A DNA stretch of 64,000 bases from TMED27 sp964350695 (lineage in GTDB: Bacteria; Pseudomonadota; Alphaproteobacteria; Micavibrionales; Micavibrionaceae): contig CAYGKM010000003.1 of NCBI GenBank assembly GCA_964350695.1, forward strand, positions 62,001-126,000. Reading direction: 5' to 3'. The first letter of the stretch is position 1. The number at the start of each line of letters is the position of its first letter. A program made the translations under genes and the position numbers. This document shows, piece after piece, positions 60,924-64,000 of the stretch. Below the pieces are notes generated by a model. The model was not told the DNA's origin. It did not search any database and saw only the letters and a program-made list of their open reading frames with translations.

Positions 60924-61880
60924 ATGTCTGAACAATGGGCGTATAGCGTAACGGACGAAGAGCTGGAAGAGCTCTTCCGCAAGTACTGTACGGATTTCAC
61001 AATGCTGGCCCGCCAAGGCCGCTATGGCCCGATCACAGGTCGTGACAAGGAAATTGACGAAACCATCCTGATCCTACTGCAAAAAGGGCGTAAAAACGCC
61101 TGTCTTCTCGCCCCTGCCGGTGTGGGTAAAACCGCGATGGTTGTTGGCCTCGCGCAGCGCGTTGCCGAAGACGATGTGCCGGATTATCTGCTTGATTGCC
61201 GCGTGCTTGAACTCGATATGGCGCGCATGGCCGCCGGAACAAACGGCCCTGCCGATTTCCAAGAACGCTTCATTCCAATTTGTAAGGGCGTAGCCGAACG
61301 CTACCACAACCCTGAAAACCCGCGTATCATCCTCTTCCTCGATGAGATCCACCAAATCATGCCCAATTGTGAGGGCAGCGCCTATAAAGGCCTTTCCGAT
61401 GTGATGAAACCATATCTCACCGCCGGAGACTTGATGGTGCTGGGCGCAACAACGCTCGACGAATTCCGTATGTATATCTCGGAAGATCCTGCGCTGGAAC
61501 GTCGTTTCCAAAAAGTATTCTTGAGCGTGCCGAACAAACTCGAGACCTATAACATCTTGAAAGCGCTGCGCCCAAGCCACGAAAAACACCACGGCGTAAC
61601 AATCTCGAACAACAACCTGATGAATATCGTCCATCTGACCGACGAACATATGCGCCGTAGAAACCAACCCGATAAATCCATCATCACAATGGACGCCGCG
61701 ATGGCCTATCACGTCAAAACCCACGGCAAAAACCAAGAGGTCACTCTGGATTCCATCTATTACATGGTGGGCCGTGAAACGGGGCTAAACAAACAAGCGC
61801 TGCATGATGAAAAGAAAGTCGTGCGGATCATGAAAGAAGTCGAGACCATTGAGGGCGAAGGCTACACCTATCAGATTTAA
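60924..61880 (+). CDS. Stand-alone AAA+ ATPase resembling ClpA/ClpB first nucleotide-binding domain
   Basis: A 318-residue AAA+ protein. The sequence follows ClpB NBD1: YGPITGRDKEID, Walker A LLAPAGVGKTAMVVGLAQRV (K69), DVPDYL...RVLELDMARMAAG, Walker B ILFLDEIHQI (136-145), sensor 1 GATTLDEFRMYISEDPALERRFQKVFL with arginine fingers R193/R194, and the closing NQPDKSIITMDAAMAYHV. The ClpN domain, the coiled-coil middle domain and NBD2 are all absent, and the gene is not a fragment: it has its own gap upstream and a normal stop. It might remodel a specific client or act with a partner in trans. Its neighbours give no hint. Confidence 0.85.
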   Translation: MSEQWAYSVTDEELEELFRKYCTDFTMLARQGRYGPITGRDKEIDETILILLQKGRKNACLLAPAGVGKTAMVVGLAQRVAEDDVPDYLLDCRVLELDMARMAAGTNGPADFQERFIPICKGVAERYHNPENPRIILFLDEIHQIMPNCEGSAYKGLSDVMKPYLTAGDLMVLGATTLDEFRMYISEDPALERRFQKVFLSVPNKLETYNILKALRPSHEKHHGVTISNNNLMNIVHLTDEHMRRRNQPDKSIITMDAAMAYHVKTHGKNQEVTLDSIYYMVGRETGLNKQALHDEKKVVRIMKEVETIEGEGYTYQI

Positions 61881-61883
61881 GCC

Positions 61884-62903
61884 TTAGACCTGCGCCCTGA
61901 AAACTTTAAAACCGCGCTCTTCACAAATTTTTTCGACCTTGAAAAACGCCCGCTCCAAAATCAACTCGTAAGGCAAATGCGCATTCGCAACCATATACAA
62001 GATGCCGCGCGATTTTAAACTCGCCGCCGCGTTCTGAATAAAGGATTGCCCCAAAGACACATCCGTATTTTTCCCCTCATGGAAAGGCGGGTTCATGACA
62101 ATGCAATCAAACGCGTTTTTATATGATTTCTGGCTCAGATCATCCCAATGAAATTCAACGCCCTCGACACCCGCCATATTCAAACGGCACATCTCCAAAG
62201 CCCGCCAATCCGCATCAATGCACGCCAGCGATTTAACCTTCTCAAGCTTGGCCACATGCCTGCTCAAAAACCCGTAGCCGCAACCGAAATCAGCCACCTT
62301 GCCCTTTATGTCCTTGGGCAAAAACTCTGCTAAAATGGCAGACCCCTTATCCAGCTTGTCCCATCCATAAAGCCCGGGGACAGATGTAAATGCACCGTCC
62401 AAAATTTCCTTCGGCTTCGCATCCTCCAGCACCGTTTGAATGGCCTTTTTATCAGGTGAATTCTCGGATAAATTGAGCCACACAGCGCGGCATTTATTTT
62501 TCGATTCATTATAGAGCCTGTCTAAACCAAAACTTTTAAGCGTCTTCGGAAGACGCGCCCCGCCCGTTTTATTATCCGCAGATACAAGCAAAACACCTTT
62601 CGCGCTTAAAGACTCCAGCGCCTTGGCAATAAGCCCCATGGCTTCAGTTTGGTTTTTCGGCAAAACAATCAACGCCGCATCAAACGGCGCTTGGCCGTCC
62701 AAATCTTTAACAAAATCAATGTCTTGCTGCACGAGCGCATCCGCATAGGGTTTAAAATTCTGCAGGCAAACGGGCTTTAAATCATAAAGCGCCGGATGCA
62801 TTTGCGCGTTGAAAAACACAATGCGCTGCCCCAAATTCTCGCGCGCCATAGCGCCTGATTTCAAAGGATAGAATAATGTTTCTAAAGCGGGGTTCGTCAT
62901 CAT
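61884..62903 (-). CDS. rsmC: RsmC-like 16S rRNA (guanine-N2) methyltransferase
   Basis: A 339-residue two-domain methyltransferase. The N-terminal half is a degenerate methyltransferase copy, as in RsmC and RlmG. The C-terminal half is active: SAM motif VADFGCGYGFLSRHVAKL, acidic ACIDADWRALEMCRLN and the catalytic NPPFHEGKNTDVSLGQSFI. RsmC makes m2G1207 in 16S rRNA; NPPFHxG is the N2-guanine methylase mark. Length matches E. coli RsmC (343). ATG 62903 is followed by a second Met. It converges on the AAA+ gene with three bases between. Confidence 0.88.
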   Translation of the reverse strand: MMTNPALETLFYPLKSGAMARENLGQRIVFFNAQMHPALYDLKPVCLQNFKPYADALVQQDIDFVKDLDGQAPFDAALIVLPKNQTEAMGLIAKALESLSAKGVLLVSADNKTGGARLPKTLKSFGLDRLYNESKNKCRAVWLNLSENSPDKKAIQTVLEDAKPKEILDGAFTSVPGLYGWDKLDKGSAILAEFLPKDIKGKVADFGCGYGFLSRHVAKLEKVKSLACIDADWRALEMCRLNMAGVEGVEFHWDDLSQKSYKNAFDCIVMNPPFHEGKNTDVSLGQSFIQNAAASLKSRGILYMVANAHLPYELILERAFFKVEKICEERGFKVFRAQV

Positions 62904-62988
62904 GAAAACACATTAATGCTTTTCAAATATGATAGCGAGAGGCAAAAGCGCTTGCCGTGAGTGCGGCGGGGCTATATTGATAAGCGCT

Positions 62989-64000
62989 ATGTCAGAAACA
63001 CCATCAATCACAGCCGTAAAAAAACCCCTCCCCTACGCCCATAGAGGAAACCTTACCGAAGGGTCTGTGCGCGGGCATCTGATCCGTATGACAGTGCCGA
63101 TGATCTGGGGTTTGTTCGCCGTCATTGCCGTGCAACTTGTCGACACCTATTTCATCTCGCTTCTGGGCGATACAAATACACTGGCGGGTTTCAGTTTCAC
63201 CTTCCCCGTCACCATGATTATTTCCCATTTCGTATTCGGCTTGAATATTGCGCTGTCTTCTGTCGCTTCACGGCTCTTGGGACAAAAACTATTAAAAGAT
63301 ACGAAACGCATCGTATTGCATTCAATGATCATGGCTCTCGGTCTGTCCGGCTCTATCGCGCTGATAACATATATATTTATGGAGCCGATTTTCACCGCGC
63401 TGGGCGCAACCGAAATCACATACCCTGTGGTGGCTGAATATATGCCGATCTGGTTGATCAGCTCGGTAATTTTAACAATCGCAGTCAACGCAAACTCCGC
63501 GATGCGCGCAAACGGCGACACGCTCATCCCCGCGCTTGTCATGACTGTCATGGCCGCCATGAACGCCATATTGGATCCCTTTTTAATCTTCGGACATTTC
63601 GGCATGCCCGCTCTGGGTGTGCAGGGCGCGGCCATCGCCACCCTAACCGCGCAAATCATAACCAGTGTTGTCGCCGCCTATATTCTGGTGTTTAAAAAGG
63701 ACATGGTCGCCACCGATGGCTTGCACTTGAACCTGTTTAAAGACTCCATGAAACGCCTTTTGGTCATTGCCATCCCCGCAGGATTGGGCAACATTATCAT
63801 GCCCGCAACCGGCGCGGTGATTATCACGCTCATTGCAAAATATGGCCCCGAAGCCGTCGCCGCTTATGGGATTGTCAGCCGCATAGAGGCCTTCTCGTTG
63901 CTCTTGGTCATTGCCTTATCCATGGGCATGGCGCCGATTGTCGGGCAAAACTGGGGCGCAAAAAACTTTGGCCGCGTGCACAGCGCGATCCGCCAGGCCA
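62989..64000 (+). CDS. MATE-family efflux transporter, 5' part (cut by window edge)
   Basis: Frame open from ATG 62989 to the end, 337 codons visible. Multi-pass: at least eight or nine helices are seen. MATE features include RMTVPMIWGLFAVIAVQLVDTYFISLLGDTNTLAGFSFTFPV, ANSAMRANGDT, and MAAMNAILDPFLIFG...GVQGAAIATLTAQ, which carries the family's conserved DP and GxxGAA elements, and SMGMAPIVGQNWGAKNF in the second half. MATE proteins export cationic or other compounds using Na+ or H+; the substrate cannot be told. The 85-base gap from divergent rsmC holds its promoter. Confidence 0.9.
   Translation, partial: MSETPSITAVKKPLPYAHRGNLTEGSVRGHLIRMTVPMIWGLFAVIAVQLVDTYFISLLGDTNTLAGFSFTFPVTMIISHFVFGLNIALSSVASRLLGQKLLKDTKRIVLHSMIMALGLSGSIALITYIFMEPIFTALGATEITYPVVAEYMPIWLISSVILTIAVNANSAMRANGDTLIPALVMTVMAAMNAILDPFLIFGHFGMPALGVQGAAIATLTAQIITSVVAAYILVFKKDMVATDGLHLNLFKDSMKRLLVIAIPAGLGNIIMPATGAVIITLIAKYGPEAVAAYGIVSRIEAFSLLLVIALSMGMAPIVGQNWGAKNFGRVHSAIRQA

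Overview
The window reads as a stretch of chromosome from a free-living alphaproteobacterium of moderate GC. Gene order supports this more than any single gene. A trpF-trpB-trpA-accD-folC run, a ChvI/ChvG two-component pair next to rapZ, ahcY followed by a DivL-type pseudokinase, and tsaE-nucleotidyltransferase-addB-addA-trxA are all arrangements known from Alphaproteobacteria. CtrA-type boxes (TTAA-N7-TTAA) and a dense cluster of GANTC methylation sites fit the same group. I cannot name the genus. I saw no rRNA, tRNA, IS element, prophage or CRISPR array.

Layout. 1-6.1 kb: the 3' end of folE, an unusual response regulator, pyrC, a Bacteroidota-like methyltransferase and a GGDEF-EAL protein. 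6.1-18.2 kb: a dense plus-strand housekeeping run: aroA-cmk-rpsA-ihfB-lapA-pyrF, a membrane protein, trpF-trpB, a GyrI-like insert, trpA, then accD-folC. 18.2-23.7 kb: chvI-chvG-rapZ, an AT-rich islet of three small minus-strand genes, then ahcY. 23.7-34.6 kb: divL, a secreted protein, tsaE, a sugar-phosphate nucleotidyltransferase, addB-addA and trxA. 34.6-38.1 kb (minus): thrS-pirin-infC, with infC using an AUC start codon. 38.3-52.1 kb (minus): a complete type I secretion system (adaptor, ABC transporter, TolC) with its 2755-residue repeat protein. 52.1-53.2 kb: 1.1 kb of non-coding DNA with CtrA boxes, a DnaA box and seven GANTC sites in 117 bp. 53.2-64 kb: a CheY-like regulator and its partner, a TerC/Alx transporter with a structured leader, serA, a NUDIX fusion, serC and serB, a stand-alone ClpB-NBD1-like ATPase, an RsmC-like methyltransferase and the start of a MATE transporter.

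How the parts connect. Most genes are core metabolism (pyrimidine, aromatic, tryptophan, serine, folate, fatty acid), translation and recombinational repair. A cell-cycle and surface theme runs through the rest. A DivL with tyrosine at the phospho-site is encoded here, and CtrA-like boxes lie in front of the giant secreted protein, the small-gene islet and tsaE. A GGDEF-EAL protein and several response regulators are also present. I infer that surface-protein secretion may be tied to the cell cycle; this is untested.

Most promising for novelty: the three-gene islet at 21450-22244 in place of the usual PTS genes; the NUDIX fusion with a 270-residue unknown C-terminus; the stand-alone ClpB-like ATPase; the GyrI-like gene inside trpBA; and the GANTC/DnaA/CtrA-rich non-coding region.
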